The notes: a model not told the origin generated them from the sequence alone. Counted from the first letter of the stretch, positions 52,399 to 64,000 are shown. The stretch is DNA of 64,000 nucleotides from Thermopolyspora flexuosa (GCF_006716785.1 NZ_VFPQ01000001.1:4092001-4156000), one strand, 5' to 3'. Numbers and translations: made by a program.

Positions 52399-54077
52399 TC
52401 ACGCATCGCCGAGCGCGGGCAGCAACGCCCGGGCCGCCGTGCGGGCCGCCTTCGCCGTGGTGGCGGCGCGGGCCGCCGCCGCGGCCGCCCGGCACCGGTC
52501 GAGGGTGTGCCCGGCGAGCGCGCGGCGCACCGCGCCGAGCGCGGCGGGCGCCATCGACAGCGCGGTGACGCCGAGGCCGACGAACACGCAGGCGAGCGCG
52601 GGGTCGGCCGCGGCCTCGCCGCACACGCAGCACTGCCGGCCCGCCCGGGCCGCGGCCTCGGCGACGAGCGCGACGAGGTCGAGCAGCGCCGGGTGCCACG
52701 GGTCCTCGATCGAGTGGAGCGAGCCGACCTCCCGGTCGGCGGCGAAGGTGAACTGCACCAGGTCGTTGGTGCCGATCGAGAAGAAGTCGGCCACCTCGGC
52801 GAGGTCGCGGGCGCGCAGCGCCGCCGCGGGTACCTCGATCATCACCCCGGCGGTGGGCAGGCCCGCGTCGTGGCAGGCGCGCACGAACCGCTCCGCCTCC
52901 TCGACCGTGGTGACCATCGGGGCCATCACCCCGAGCCGTGCCGTGGTGCCCGCGGCGGCCTCGGCGATCGCGGTGAGCTGCTCGGTGAGGATCTCCGGGT
53001 GCGCGGTGTAGGCGCGCACGCCGCGCATGCCGAGCGCCGGGTTCGGCTCGTGCCCGGCGGGCGGCAGGAACGCGAGCGGCTTGTCCGCCCCGGCGTCGAG
53101 GGTGCGCACCACGACCTGGCCCTCGGGGAACGCGTCGAGCACCGCCCGGTAGGCCTCGCGCTGCTCGGACACCCGGGGCCGGGCCCGGCGGCCGAGGTAG
53201 AGGAACTCGGTGCGCAGCAGGCCCACCCCCTCGGCGCCGCACCCCACGGCCGCGGGCAGGTCGCGCAGCGACCCGATGTTCGCCAGCAGCGCGACCGGCC
53301 GCCCGTCCGCGGTCCGCCCCGGCCGGTGCGTGGCCGGGCCGTACGTCGCCCGGCGGGCGGTCCGGGCCAGCTCCGCGGGGGTCGGGGCCACCCGCACCTG
53401 CCCGGTGTCGCCGTCGACGAGCACCACGGTGCCCTCCGGCACCCGCATCGCGCCCGCGCAGCCGACCACCGCGGGCACCCCATCGCCCGGGCGAGGATCA
53501 CCGTGTGGCTGGTGGGCCCGCCCTCCTCCAGCAGCAGCGCGGCCACCGACCCGGGCGTCAGCACGGCCATGTCCGAGGGGGCGAGGTCCCGGGCGACGAG
53601 CACGTACGGCGTGGCGTCGCCGGTGGCGAGCGGCGAGAGCACGCCGGGGCCCGGGGTGGCGCCGGCGTCGAGCAGCACGAGGGCGCGGTCGCGCACGTCG
53701 TCGATGTCCCCGGCGCGCTCGGCGAGGCGGCCGCCGGCGCGAACCAGGGCGTCGTGGAACACGGCGAACGAGTCGTAGATCGCGCGGGCCGCCGCGGCGC
53801 CCCCGTCGATCAGTTCCCGGACCGCCGCGCGCAGGCTCGGGTCGCGGGCCATCATCGCCTGGGCGGCGAGGATGTCCTGGGCGACGCCGCCCGCGGCGCG
53901 GCCGAGCGCCTGCAGCTCGGCCCCGACCCGCTCGAGCACGGCCTCGGCCCGCGCGAACTCGGCGTCCGCGTCGCCGCCGTGCCGCGCGTCCGGGGGCGGG
54001 ATCGGGGCGCGCCGTACCAGCCGGCGTACCGGCCCGTAGCCGACGCCGGGGCTCACCCCGTTCCCCGTCAGCCGCAT
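52399..54077 (-). pseudogene. ptsI: PTS enzyme I with a one-base frameshift
   Basis: The two halves of enzyme I lie in different frames. The 5' part (54077 to about 53480) encodes residues 1-199: MRLTGNGVSPGVGYGPV, the HPr-binding helices and the phospho-His loop GGPTSHTVILARAMG. The 3' part continues in the other frame with VPAVVGCAGAMRVP and the PEP-binding barrel (LLRTEFLYLGR, TLDAGADKPL, GTNDLVQF, CCVCGEAAADP). The junction is a run of four C (53478-53481); one more base would give MG-VPAVVG as in intact EI. Mutation, sequencing error or frameshifting are all possible. Total length about 560 residues is normal. Confidence 0.88.
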
Positions 54078-54082
54078 CGCTG

Positions 54083-54340
54083 CTACGAGGCGGCGGCGAT
54101 CGCGGCGAGGCGGTCGAGGAGCTCCTCGGCGCCCTCCCCCTCGGCGCGGATGACGATGGTGTCTCCCCGGCGCACGTCGAGGGCGAGGATGGACAGGATG
54201 CTCTTGGCGTTCACCGGCTCACCGCCCTGCTTGGCGACGGTCACCTCGAACGGCGCCGCGGCCGCGGTCTGCGCGAAGGTCGCCGCCGGGCGCGCGTGCA
54301 ACCCGATCACCGACTCGACCGTGACCTTCCGTTCCGGCAT
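54083..54340 (-). CDS. ptsH: phosphocarrier protein HPr
   Basis: 85 residues. Active-site His in GLHARPAATFAQ accepts phosphate from PTS enzyme I; the regulatory-serine region reads NAKSILSILAL with Ser at the usual place. ATG 54340 chosen because AAGGA lies 8 bp upstream; ATG 54349 overlaps that site. Sits 81 bp after the SIS gene and 5 bp before ptsI, so one transcript is likely. Confidence 0.95.
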   Translation of the reverse strand: MPERKVTVESVIGLHARPAATFAQTAAAAPFEVTVAKQGGEPVNAKSILSILALDVRRGDTIVIRAEGEGAEELLDRLAAIAAAS

Positions 54341-54421
54341 CGTCCCCATCCTTCCCCGGTCCGCCGGACCCATCCTCGCATCTTCCGCCGGGTCCTCGGG
54401 GCTTTCCGGGCCGGAGTGTGG

Positions 54422-55456
54422 CTAATCGGTCTGGGTGACCTTCCGCAGCCCCCGGGGTGAGTCCGGGTCGATGCCGAGCCGGCGGGCGAGCGCCTCGGTG
54501 ACGAGCTGGCCGGGCACGATCAGCCCGATCGGCGCCACCCACTCGGGCAGGTCCGGGCCGTTGAGCCGGGCGGTGCACGCCGCGGCGAGGGCCTCGTCCC
54601 CGCCCACGCCGTACGCGGCCGCCCCGGCCGAGCGGACCCGCTCGGCGAGCGCCACCGTGCCCGGCAGGGTGGGGCCGGACCCGGCCGCCACGAGGATCGC
54701 CGGGGTGCCCGAGTCCACCACGGCGATCGGCCCGTGCAGCAGGTCCGCGTACGACAGGCCCATGGCGTGCAGGTAGCAGGCCTCCTTGAGCTTGAGCGCG
54801 AGCTCCAGCGCGGTGGAGAACGCCATGCCGCGGCCGGACACCACCGCCCCGGCCACGCCGGCGAGCCCGTCGACCACCGCGTCGAGGTCGCCGGGGTCGT
54901 CGAGCAGCGCGGCCACCGCGTCCGGCGCCCGCTCCAGGTCGGCGGCGTCGACCTCGGCGCCGAGCGCGAGGGCGAGCACGGCGAGCGCGGCGAGCTGGGT
55001 GGTGTAGGTCTTGGTCGCGGGCACCGCCTTCTCCTCGCCCGCCTCGGTGCACAGCGCGAGGTCGGCCGCCTGCGCCAGCGGGCTCTCCGGCCCGCCGTTG
55101 GTGATCGCCACGGTGCGGGCGCCGCAGTCCTTCGCCCAGGCGAGGGTCTCGACGATCTCCTCGGTACGGCCGGACTGCGACAGCGCGACCGCGAGCACGC
55201 CGTCGAGGTCCATGCGCCGCCGGTACACGGTCGCCACCGAGGGCGCGGCGAGCGCGGCCGGCCGTCCGGCGTACGCCTCCAGCAGGTAGCGCCCGTACAC
55301 GGCCGCGTTGTCCGAGGTCCCCCGCGCGATGAACAGCACCTGCCGGGCGGAGCCGCCCAGCGCCCGTACCTCGTCCCGCCGCGGCAGCAGGGCGCGCAGC
55401 GTGGCGCGCAAGGCCTCCGGCTGCTCGGCGATCTCGCGCCGCATCATGCTCGTCAT
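54422..55456 (-). CDS. double-SIS amino-sugar phosphate isomerase/deaminase (GlmS-C-like)
   Basis: 344 residues, two SIS domains but no glutaminase domain. GlmS-type marks: ARGTSDNAAVYGRY, ALSQSGRTEEIVETL, EKAVPATKTYTTQL, GRGMAFSTALELALKLKE, ADLLHGPIAVVD, and the C-terminal LGIDPDSPRGLRKVT loop. So it acts on glucosamine- or GlcNAc-6-phosphate (deaminase, isomerase or dehydratase; I cannot choose). ATG 55456 with GGGGG upstream; ATG 55468 is possible. Divergent from the dasR-like gene over a dre-like operator. Confidence 0.9.
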   Translation of the reverse strand: MTSMMRREIAEQPEALRATLRALLPRRDEVRALGGSARQVLFIARGTSDNAAVYGRYLLEAYAGRPAALAAPSVATVYRRRMDLDGVLAVALSQSGRTEEIVETLAWAKDCGARTVAITNGGPESPLAQAADLALCTEAGEEKAVPATKTYTTQLAALAVLALALGAEVDAADLERAPDAVAALLDDPGDLDAVVDGLAGVAGAVVSGRGMAFSTALELALKLKEACYLHAMGLSYADLLHGPIAVVDSGTPAILVAAGSGPTLPGTVALAERVRSAGAAAYGVGGDEALAAACTARLNGPDLPEWVAPIGLIVPGQLVTEALARRLGIDPDSPRGLRKVTQTD

Positions 55457-55494
55457 CGTGGCCCCCATCGTCGCGTCGGCCGGTGCCGGTCCAG

Positions 55495-55510
55495 TCCGGC
55501 CTAGACCAGT
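55495..55510. promoter_or_regulatory. dre-like DasR operator
   Basis: TCCGGCCTAGACCAGT matches 13 of 16 positions of the Streptomyces dre consensus ACTGGTCTAGACCAGT; the right half is perfect. It lies 38 bp upstream of the SIS gene and 35 bp upstream of the dasR-like ATG. Confidence 0.7.
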
Positions 55511-55545
55511 ACGTACCATACAGGGAGCCACGGAAAGGGGGAGGC

Positions 55546-56322
55546 ATGGCGCAGATCGATCCCGGCAGCCCGGTCCCGAAGTACTTCCAGCTCCGGGAGA
55601 TCCTCCTCGACCTGATCGAGCGCAACGAGCTGCCGATCGGCTCCGCGATCCCCTCCGAGCGGGAGCTGTCCGCGTGCTACGGGCTGTCCCGGATGACGGT
55701 ACGGCAGGCGGTCGACCACCTGGTCTCCGAGGGACGGCTGCACCGGGTGCCGGGCAAGGGCACCTTCGTGGCCCGGCCGAAGATCGAGATGACGCTGCAG
55801 CTGCGGTCGTTCACCGAGGACATGCGGGCCCGGGGCATGGAGCCCGGCGCGCGTGACCTGGACCGCCGGGTGGTCCGGGCGAGCCCGCACCTCGCCCGGC
55901 GGCTCGGCCTGCGGCCCGGCGACGAGGTGCACTACCTGGAGCGGCTGCGCACGGCCGACGGCGAGCCGCTGTGCATCGAGCGGGTGCACATCCCCGTCGC
56001 GCTCGCCCCCGACCTCGCCGCGCACGACCTCACCGACCGGTCGCTGTACGCGCTGCTCGAGTCGGTCTACGGGATCGTCTTCGACGCCGGGGAGCTCACC
56101 ATCGACGCGGGCATCGCCGACCCGGGCGACGCCGACCTGCTGCGGCTGCCCCGCGGCGGGGCCGTGCTCATCCTCCAGCACCGCTCGTTCGCCGGGGGCG
56201 TGTGCGCCGAGATCGGGGTGTCCACCTACCGCGCGGACCGGTACCAGCTGCGCGCCGCGATCGTGTCCCCCGCCCGCCACCGCTCCGCCCAGGGCCGCGG
56301 CGTGCTCCAGGCCGCCGAGTAG
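55546..56322 (+). CDS. dasR: GntR/HutC-family regulator, DasR-like
   Basis: 258 residues (S. coelicolor DasR is about 254). Winged helix at 12-80: YFQLREILLDLIE, PSERELSACYGLSRMTVRQAVDHLVSEGRLHRVPGKGTFV. UTRA effector domain at 95-245 (MTLQLRSFTEDMRARGM; HYLERLRTADGEPLCIERVHIP), which in DasR binds glucosamine-6-phosphate. GGGGGAGG lies just before ATG 55546. Divergent from the SIS-ptsH-ptsI-GH3 genes across a dre-like site, the layout expected for an autoregulated amino-sugar repressor. Confidence 0.88.
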   Translation: MAQIDPGSPVPKYFQLREILLDLIERNELPIGSAIPSERELSACYGLSRMTVRQAVDHLVSEGRLHRVPGKGTFVARPKIEMTLQLRSFTEDMRARGMEPGARDLDRRVVRASPHLARRLGLRPGDEVHYLERLRTADGEPLCIERVHIPVALAPDLAAHDLTDRSLYALLESVYGIVFDAGELTIDAGIADPGDADLLRLPRGGAVLILQHRSFAGGVCAEIGVSTYRADRYQLRAAIVSPARHRSAQGRGVLQAAE

Positions 56323-56416
56323 GGGTCCGCCCGGCGGCGCACCGGCGGCCCGTATCCCCGGCGGGGCCGTTCCTCCGCCGCGATCGCGGGCGTCCCGCCC
56401 GGCGGCGCACGCGGAG

Positions 56417-56432
56417 GTTACCAGCGGGTAAC
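56417..56432. promoter_or_regulatory. inverted repeat upstream of the Rv3235-like gene
   Basis: GTTACC-AGCG-GGTAAC, perfect 6-bp arms, 99 bp before the start of the next gene. Possible operator; regulator unknown. Confidence 0.35.
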
Positions 56433-56530
56433 GGTACGGCGACAGTCCGCCCGGGCCGTATCAGCCGGGCCGTACGCGGCCTCTGTAGGGCGTCCCGAAG
56501 CAGCACCCGCCGGACGATCACGGAGTTGCG

Positions 56531-57013
56531 ATGACCCGACCTCCCCGTCCCGTCGCCCTGCCCCGCCTGGTCCGCACGCCCCGCATCGACCCGCCGTACG
56601 ACGACGAGGTCGCCGCGCCGGTGGTCGACGGGGCGCTCGCCCTCGCGCCCCGTCCCCGGCCCGCCGCGCCCCGGCCGGCCCCGGCCGCCGAGCGCCCCGC
56701 CGGGCCGTACCCGGGGCCGCGGCGGCTGCGCGCCCTCGGCCAGGCGGTGGCCGAGGTGCTCGCGGGCATGCGGCCCGCCGCGACGGTCGCGGACCGGTTC
56801 ACCGAGCGCGCCTACGCCGAGCTGGTGCGCGCCGGGCGCATGCTCCGCGCCCGCCGCCCGCCGCGGGCGGGGCGCCCGCACGTGAGCACGCCCCGGGAGG
56901 GCGTGATCGAGATGTGCCTGCCGGTGCACTGCGGCGAGCGCACCCACGGGCTCGCGCTCCGGCTGGAGCGGCGCGGCGTGCAGTGGCTGTGCACCGAGTG
57001 GGAGACGGCCTGA
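56531..57013 (+). CDS. Rv3235-family protein
   Basis: 160 residues. The first 65 are Pro/Arg/Ala-rich and disordered; the rest is a compact domain (RLRALGQAVAEVLAGMRPAATV, then TERAYAEL, ending RGVQWLCTEWE) of the Rv3235 family, which lies near secA in many actinobacteria, as here. CGGAG 5 bp before the ATG supports the start. No known biochemical role. Convergent with secA through a 15-bp hairpin. Confidence 0.85.
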   Translation: MTRPPRPVALPRLVRTPRIDPPYDDEVAAPVVDGALALAPRPRPAAPRPAPAAERPAGPYPGPRRLRALGQAVAEVLAGMRPAATVADRFTERAYAELVRAGRMLRARRPPRAGRPHVSTPREGVIEMCLPVHCGERTHGLALRLERRGVQWLCTEWETA

Positions 57014-57041
57014 GCCGCATCCGAAAAGGCCGCACACGACG

Positions 57042-57076
57042 ACGGTGACCGGCCCCCGCGCGGGGCCGGTCACCGT
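57042..57076. terminator. 15-bp hairpin between convergent Rv3235-like gene and secA
   Basis: ACGGTGACCGGCCCC / GGGGCCGGTCACCGT with a 5-nt loop; TCTCTC follows on the plus strand. Confidence 0.85.
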
Positions 57077-57097
57077 TCTCTCGGGCCGTCTGTCGCG

Positions 57098-59893
<2,796 letters not shown>

Positions 59894-60191
59894 TTTTCTT
59901 AGAGCTCCTCGCAGGTCTACCACGCCCGGAGGCGATGGTTGGTGAGGACAGTCGAACTACCCCGGTAGCCCATCGTAGGGCGTTCCACCACCGGACACAG
60001 CCACCGTTAACGACGAGCGTCAGGGCCGGGAAGTTCCCGTACTCGCACCGCCGGAGAATACGGCACCGATCAACGGGTAGGTACGTCACACCGCTGTTTG
60101 GGCGAATCTCCGCGTACGGCACGCAAGGTCGCCGTACACGGTTATACCGCCGAAACCGCCACAACGCCGTGCGGGAACGCAGGGAGGCGCC

Positions 60192-60554
60192 ATGCCCCAG
60201 ACCGAACGCCCCGACGAGCACGAGGGCCACGCGTTCGTCGCCAGCGGAAGCCACGCCGGCCGGCCCGGCTCCTGGCTCGCGGTCATCGTGATCATGCTCG
60301 GCTTCACCGTCGGCGGGGTCGGGCTCTGCCTCGGCCCCAACTGGATCCTGATCGGCGTCGGGATCGGGCTCATGGTCATCGGGGGCGTGATCGCGATGGC
60401 CGTCGACATCTTCTCCGACGTGATCGTCGACTCCCGGCGTGACGTGCCCGCCCAGGAGCACCACTCCCCGTTCGAGCGCCACCGGCTCCGCGTCGAGCAC
60501 CACCGGGCCGAGCGGCGGATCGAGCACCCGGCCGAGCACCGCCACGAGGCCTGA
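60192..60554 (+). CDS. HGxxPAAW-type small membrane protein
   Basis: 120 residues. Two close membrane helices (about 26-48 and 50-72) preceded by HAGRPGSW, a variant of the H-G-x-x-P-A-A-W signature, and followed by a His/Arg-rich cytoplasmic tail (EHHSPFERHRLRVEHHRAERR). GGAGG lies just before the ATG. Found widely in actinobacteria; role unknown. Divergent from secA. Confidence 0.75.
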   Translation: MPQTERPDEHEGHAFVASGSHAGRPGSWLAVIVIMLGFTVGGVGLCLGPNWILIGVGIGLMVIGGVIAMAVDIFSDVIVDSRRDVPAQEHHSPFERHRLRVEHHRAERRIEHPAEHRHEA

Positions 60555-60677
60555 GCACCGGCCCTCGGCTTCGGGCGCCGGCCCCGGGGGCCGTGCGCCC
60601 GCCTTTGCCTGCCGTACGCCGGACGGCGTGTAACCGGCATAGCGATTTTGTCGGTGGCGCGCGGTAGCATCGCCGGC

Positions 60678-62030
60678 ATGGCCACGAGCGCGTATCCCGC
60701 CCCCACCTCCCCGGGCGTCTCCCCCGGGCCCGTCCCCCCGGAGCCGGCGGCCGCGCCGCCCTCCGGCCGTCCGGAGACCGAGCTGTCGGCCGACGAGGCA
60801 CGCCGGATCATCCTGCGGGCGCAGGGGCTGCTCGGCGCGGACGGGCGGCGCGGCGGCGTGCCCGCCATGCTGCGCCGGCTCGCCGCCGTGCAGCTCGACA
60901 CGATCTCGGTGCTCGCCCGGTCCCACGAGCTCGTGGCGTACGCCCGGCTCGGGCCGGTCGGGCGCGAGGCGGTGGAGCGGGCCTACTGGCACGAGCCCGC
61001 CCGCGCCTTCGAGTACTGGTGCCACGCGATGTGCGTGCTGCCGATCGAGCACTGGCCGCTGCTGGCGTTCCGGCGCCGCGCCTACCGGGAGCGCCGCAAG
61101 CGCTGGCACGAGGTGCCGGCCGGCCTCGGCGAGGTGCTCGCCCGGGTGCGGGACGAGGGGCCGGTCACCACCACCGACCTCGGCGGGGCGAGGAACGGCG
61201 GCGCGTGGTGGGACTGGTCGGACGTAAAGATCGCCCTCGAGTACCTGCTCGACATCGGCGAGGTGGTGTGCACCCGCCGGGTCGGCTGGCGGCGCGTGTA
61301 CGACCTCGCCGAGCGCGCGGTGCCGCCGGAGCTGCTCGGGGCCGAGCCGGACGACGAGGAGTGCGTGGCGCGCCTCGCCGCGATCGCGGGCCGGGCGCTC
61401 GGCGTGGCCACCCGGGCCGACCTGGTGGACTTCCTCCGCCTCGACGGGCGGCACGCGGCGATCCTCGACCGCCTGCTCGCCGAGGGGGCGTGCGGCCTGG
61501 TTCCGGTCCGCGTCGCGGGCTGGCCGCAGGCGCGCGGCGGCGCCGGGCGGGCGAACGCGTACGCCGATCCCGTCGCGCTCGCGACCGAGCCGCGCGGGCG
61601 GCACCGCACCACGCTGCTGTCGCCGTTCGACTCGCTGGTGTGGGACCGCGCCCGCACCGAGCGGGTGTTCGGCTTCACCCACCGGCTTGAGGCGTACGTC
61701 CCGCGGCACAAGCGGGTGCACGGCTACTACGTGATGCCGGTGCTCGCCCAGGGCCGGCTGATCGCCCGGGTGGACCCGGCACGGGAGGGCCGCACGCTCG
61801 TCGCGCGGTACGTCGGCTTCGAGTCCGGCGGCAACGGCCGCGGGAACGGCGCCGGCAACGGCACGATCGGCGGCGTGCGCGCCGCGCACGTGGCGGCCGT
61901 GCGCGACGCACTGTGGGCGGCCGCGGCCTGGGTCGGCTGCGACGACGTGCGGGTGGAGCGGGTGCTCCCCGCGGAGCACGACGCCGCGCTGCGCCGGGCC
62001 CTGGAGTCCCGGGACGCGCCGGTCAGGTGA
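60678..62030 (+). CDS. YcaQ-type winged-helix DNA glycosylase family protein
   Basis: 450 residues. HTH_42/YcaQ family: [28 protein letters not shown], then [19 protein letters not shown] (contains the conserved Trp-Cys-His region), [35 protein letters not shown]. coli YcaQ unhooks DNA interstrand crosslinks; Streptomyces relatives protect against azinomycin-like alkylators. A -10-like TAGCAT ends 7 bp before ATG 60678, so the mRNA may be leaderless. A Gly/Asn-rich insertion occurs near residue 385. Its end overlaps the opposite gene by 8 bp. Confidence 0.87.
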   Translation: MATSAYPAPTSPGVSPGPVPPEPAAAPPSGRPETELSADEARRIILRAQGLLGADGRRGGVPAMLRRLAAVQLDTISVLARSHELVAYARLGPVGREAVERAYWHEPARAFEYWCHAMCVLPIEHWPLLAFRRRAYRERRKRWHEVPAGLGEVLARVRDEGPVTTTDLGGARNGGAWWDWSDVKIALEYLLDIGEVVCTRRVGWRRVYDLAERAVPPELLGAEPDDEECVARLAAIAGRALGVATRADLVDFLRLDGRHAAILDRLLAEGACGLVPVRVAGWPQARGGAGRANAYADPVALATEPRGRHRTTLLSPFDSLVWDRARTERVFGFTHRLEAYVPRHKRVHGYYVMPVLAQGRLIARVDPAREGRTLVARYVGFESGGNGRGNGAGNGTIGGVRAAHVAAVRDALWAAAAWVGCDDVRVERVLPAEHDAALRRALESRDAPVR

Positions 62031-62727
62031 TCTCCAGCAGGCGCTCGCGCACCGCGTAGACCACCGCCTCCATCCGGGAGTGGAGCTGGAGCTTCTCCAG
62101 GATGTTGCGGACGTGGTTCTTCACCGTGTTCTCGGAGATGAACAGCTCCTTGGCGATCTCGCGGTTGTTCATGCCCTTCGCGACGAGCCGCAGGACCTCC
62201 ATCTCGCGATCGGTGAGCCGGGGGGCGGGCACCTGCGGGGGACGCTCGGCCTCCTTGCGGCTCATCGCCGCGAACTCCTGGATGAGCTTGGTCGCCATCG
62301 AGGGGTTGATCAGCGACTGCCCCTCGTACACGCTGCGCACCGCGTCGGGCACCTCGTCGATCTGCACGTCCTTGAGCAGGTAGCCCGTCGCGCCCGCCTT
62401 GATGGCGTCGAAGAGGTCCTCCTCCTCGTCGCTCACCGTGAGCATGATGATCCGCGCGCTCGGCACGGCCTCCTTGATGCCGCGGGTCGCCTCGATGCCG
62501 GTGCGCCGGGGCATGCGCACGTCCATGAGCACGACATCGGGCATGAGGCGGCCGGCGAGCTCGACCGCCTCCTCCCCGTCGCTCGCCTCACCGACCACTT
62601 CGATGTCCGGCTCCGCGGTCAGCGCGAGCTCGAGGCTGCGGCGGATCAGCGCGTGATCGTCAACGATCAGCACGCGGATCGGCTCGCCGCCGTCGGCCGC
62701 GCGGGCCGCCTCGTCGGGTCGGGTCAC
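62023..62727 (-). CDS. NarL/LuxR-family response regulator
   Basis: 234 residues. Receiver at about 17-135 ([13 protein letters not shown]; phospho-Asp in VLMDVRMP; Lys in YLLKDV), LuxR HTH at about 170-228 ([36 protein letters not shown]). AGGAGGAGG before GTG 62727. No kinase is adjacent. In Streptomyces a similar regulator sits between secA and hpf, so the neighbourhood is conserved; target genes are unknown, hpf being an obvious candidate. Confidence 0.92.
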   Translation of the reverse strand: MTRPDEAARAADGGEPIRVLIVDDHALIRRSLELALTAEPDIEVVGEASDGEEAVELAGRLMPDVVLMDVRMPRRTGIEATRGIKEAVPSARIIMLTVSDEEEDLFDAIKAGATGYLLKDVQIDEVPDAVRSVYEGQSLINPSMATKLIQEFAAMSRKEAERPPQVPAPRLTDREMEVLRLVAKGMNNREIAKELFISENTVKNHVRNILEKLQLHSRMEAVVYAVRERLLEIT

Positions 62728-62846
62728 GCCTCCTCCTAGAGGGCTGCCACAAAGCCGTAGGGAACGCCATCATTACACGGCTTTCTCCCGGTCGGAGCAG
62801 TCGGAAGGGCCACCTCCGGGTGGGGGCGGGCGCCCCCACCCCCGGC

Positions 62847-63554
62847 CTACTCCTCGATCAGCCGCAGCACGCCGTAGTGGTAGCCGCGGCGCCGGTACAC
62901 GACGCTGGGCAGGCCGTTCTCCTTGTCGCGGAAGAGGTAGAAGTCGTGTCCGACCAGCTCCATCTCGAGCAACGCCTGGTCGACGGTCATCGGCTGGGCC
63001 TTGTGATACTTCTCACGGACGACGAGCGGGCCCTCGCCCTCCATGGGGATCGGGACGATCGGCTCCTCCTCGCCGCCGGCCTCCCGCCGCCGCGCCTCCT
63101 CCTGCTCCGCGGCGTAGGTGTCCTCGTACGTCTCCTCCTCGGCCTCGGCCGTGCTCCGCGCGGCCTGGCCGCCTTCCTGGGCACGCAACTCGTCGAGCCG
63201 GGCGAGCGCCGCCGTGATCTCGGCAACCGAGGGGGGGCACTGGCTGCCGTAGTGCACCTTGCGGCGGTCGGCGATCCGGCGCAGCCGGTTCTCCAGCTTG
63301 TCAAGGGCGAGGTCGAGGGCGGCGAAGCGATCGGCGGCCGACGCCTCGGCGCGGATGGCCGGGCCGCGGGAGTGGATGGTCAGCTCGACCCGCTCCCGCT
63401 GGTCCGCAAGACGCGGGTTACGCTCCTTGGACACCTCCACCGACACGCGGATCAGCCGGTTGTCGAGGCGCTCGATCCTGGCGAGCTTGCTCTTCACGTG
63501 ATCGCGGAAGCGATCGCTCACACCGGTGTGCCGACCCTTGACGATGATGTCCAC
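62847..63554 (-). CDS. hpf: long-form ribosome hibernation promoting factor
   Basis: 235 residues. N-terminal S30AE domain (1-105; VDIIVKGRHTGVSDRFRDHV, RVELTIHSRGP), an acidic linker rich in Glu (about 125-165), and the C-terminal dimerisation domain (about 178-235; KAQPMTVDQALLEMELVGHDFYLF). The long form dimerises 70S ribosomes into 100S in starvation. Begins at GTG 63554 with AAGGGGGG upstream. Probably responsive to stress through the long upstream region. Confidence 0.95.
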   Translation of the reverse strand: MDIIVKGRHTGVSDRFRDHVKSKLARIERLDNRLIRVSVEVSKERNPRLADQRERVELTIHSRGPAIRAEASAADRFAALDLALDKLENRLRRIADRRKVHYGSQCPPSVAEITAALARLDELRAQEGGQAARSTAEAEEETYEDTYAAEQEEARRREAGGEEEPIVPIPMEGEGPLVVREKYHKAQPMTVDQALLEMELVGHDFYLFRDKENGLPSVVYRRRGYHYGVLRLIEE

Positions 63555-64000
63555 CTGGGCAGCCCCCCTTCGTCCGACGACTTTGGCGTGCAACAGGTGC
63601 GGACAGGAAATGGCACCCGTTCGGCCGACCTGGTCTTCGTCCCCACATCCGCCTGCTGAGGGGTTCGCGGCTCTTCTCCCGCCACTACTACCCTTCTCTT
63701 CGTACGGGGGACATCCGGACCCCCGGGAAGGCAGGACTTACCTCTAAGCCGCACCGTGATCGGTCGACGAAGAGTCGCCTTACGTGGGCCGTTTCGCCTG
63801 CGGCTGGCATCGGCTAGCCGGACCTGCCGTGCGGCAGGCCCGGCGCAACCACGGACCCGAACGGGTGCCATGCTGGAACGCTAGCCGGTAGCGCGCGGAA
63901 TGTCAGCCGGGCGTCTCGCGCCGTGGTCACGCACGGTGAGATCCGCGGCGGGGCCGGCCGCCCGAAAAAGTCCGATCCGGCAGGCCAAATCACCCAGGAA
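63555..64000. other. upstream region of hpf, to window edge
   Basis: 446 bp with no convincing gene. It contains a C/G-rich stem near 63699-63717 (GGGGG and CCCCC arms 9 bp apart) and, on the minus strand, a possible -10 TAGTAG around 63690. A long 5' leader for hpf is likely. The right edge is unassigned. Confidence 0.4.

Noticed and set aside
60648-60677. Longer N-terminus for the YcaQ-type protein from a GTG at 60648
   Set aside because: The -10-like TAGCAT and the internal ATG at 60678 fit better, and the added residues show no conservation pattern.
63518-63871. A 117-residue minus-strand ORF upstream of hpf
   Set aside because: Overlaps the hpf start, is basic and low in hydrophobic residues, and lacks a ribosome site; a ComF gene expected near hpf was looked for but not seen within the window.

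Overview
The window is about 73 percent G+C with many GTG starts, tightly packed genes and actinobacterial marker families (DUF3068, DUF3817, DUF2613, DUF6912, Rv3235 and HGxxPAAW families, a 6C RNA, a DasR-type regulator, long-form NAD glutamate dehydrogenase). It looks like chromosomal DNA of a filamentous actinomycete. Streptosporangiales is my best guess, but the sequence alone does not fix the genus. No insertion sequence, prophage, CRISPR array or rRNA was seen; the RNA genes are tmRNA and a probable 6C RNA.

Layout. 1-5.3 kb: tail of a LacI regulator, an ABC transporter with its two-component system, a flavodoxin-like gene and a tiny membrane protein. 5.5-9.1 kb: SURF1, DUF3817, a small membrane protein and gamma-glutamyltransferase. 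9.3-15.3 kb: a TauE/SafE-like membrane protein with a cupredoxin-like tail, a Sel1-repeat protein, alanine dehydrogenase and an M20 dipeptidase. 15.3-29.3 kb: an envelope/glycan block with two DUF3068 proteins, an acyltransferase, a methyltransferase, an AftD-like arabinofuranosyltransferase, a GT4 glycosyltransferase, a DUF2613 micro-protein, a second large membrane protein and a two-domain acyl-CoA dehydrogenase. 29.4-33.7 kb: a proline-rich membrane protein divergent from an HtrA-like lipoprotein protease, an orphan receiver domain, tmRNA and 6C RNA. 33.7-39.5 kb: ftsE-ftsX-smpB-pseudoPBP, then prfB. 39.6-48 kb: a lipoprotein, a 1657-residue glutamate dehydrogenase and acetoacetyl-CoA ligase. 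48.2-56.3 kb: three HAD proteins, a DUF6912 protein, then a GH3 beta-N-acetylglucosaminidase, ptsI, ptsH and a SIS-domain gene running away from a dasR-like regulator, with a dre-like operator between. 56.5-63.6 kb: Rv3235-like gene, secA, a small membrane protein, a YcaQ-type protein, a LuxR-family response regulator and hpf.

How the genes may work together. The 51.0-56.3 kb block reads as one amino-sugar unit: a secreted hexosaminidase releases GlcNAc-type sugars, the general PTS proteins phosphorylate them, a SIS enzyme handles the amino-sugar phosphate, and a DasR-like repressor senses it. In this sequence ptsI carries a one-base frameshift in a G run. The 18-27 kb block parallels the mycobacterial aftD neighbourhood and probably builds or decorates an envelope polysaccharide. 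smpB and ssrA, the two trans-translation partners, lie about 2.5 kb apart, separated by a lipoprotein that has the penicillin-binding-protein fold but has lost all three catalytic motifs.

No wholly new defence or mobile system was found. The points most worth checking are the ptsI frameshift inside a DasR-controlled operon, the catalytically dead PBP coupled to smpB, the 6C RNA beside ssrA, and the AftD/DUF2613/DUF3068 envelope locus.
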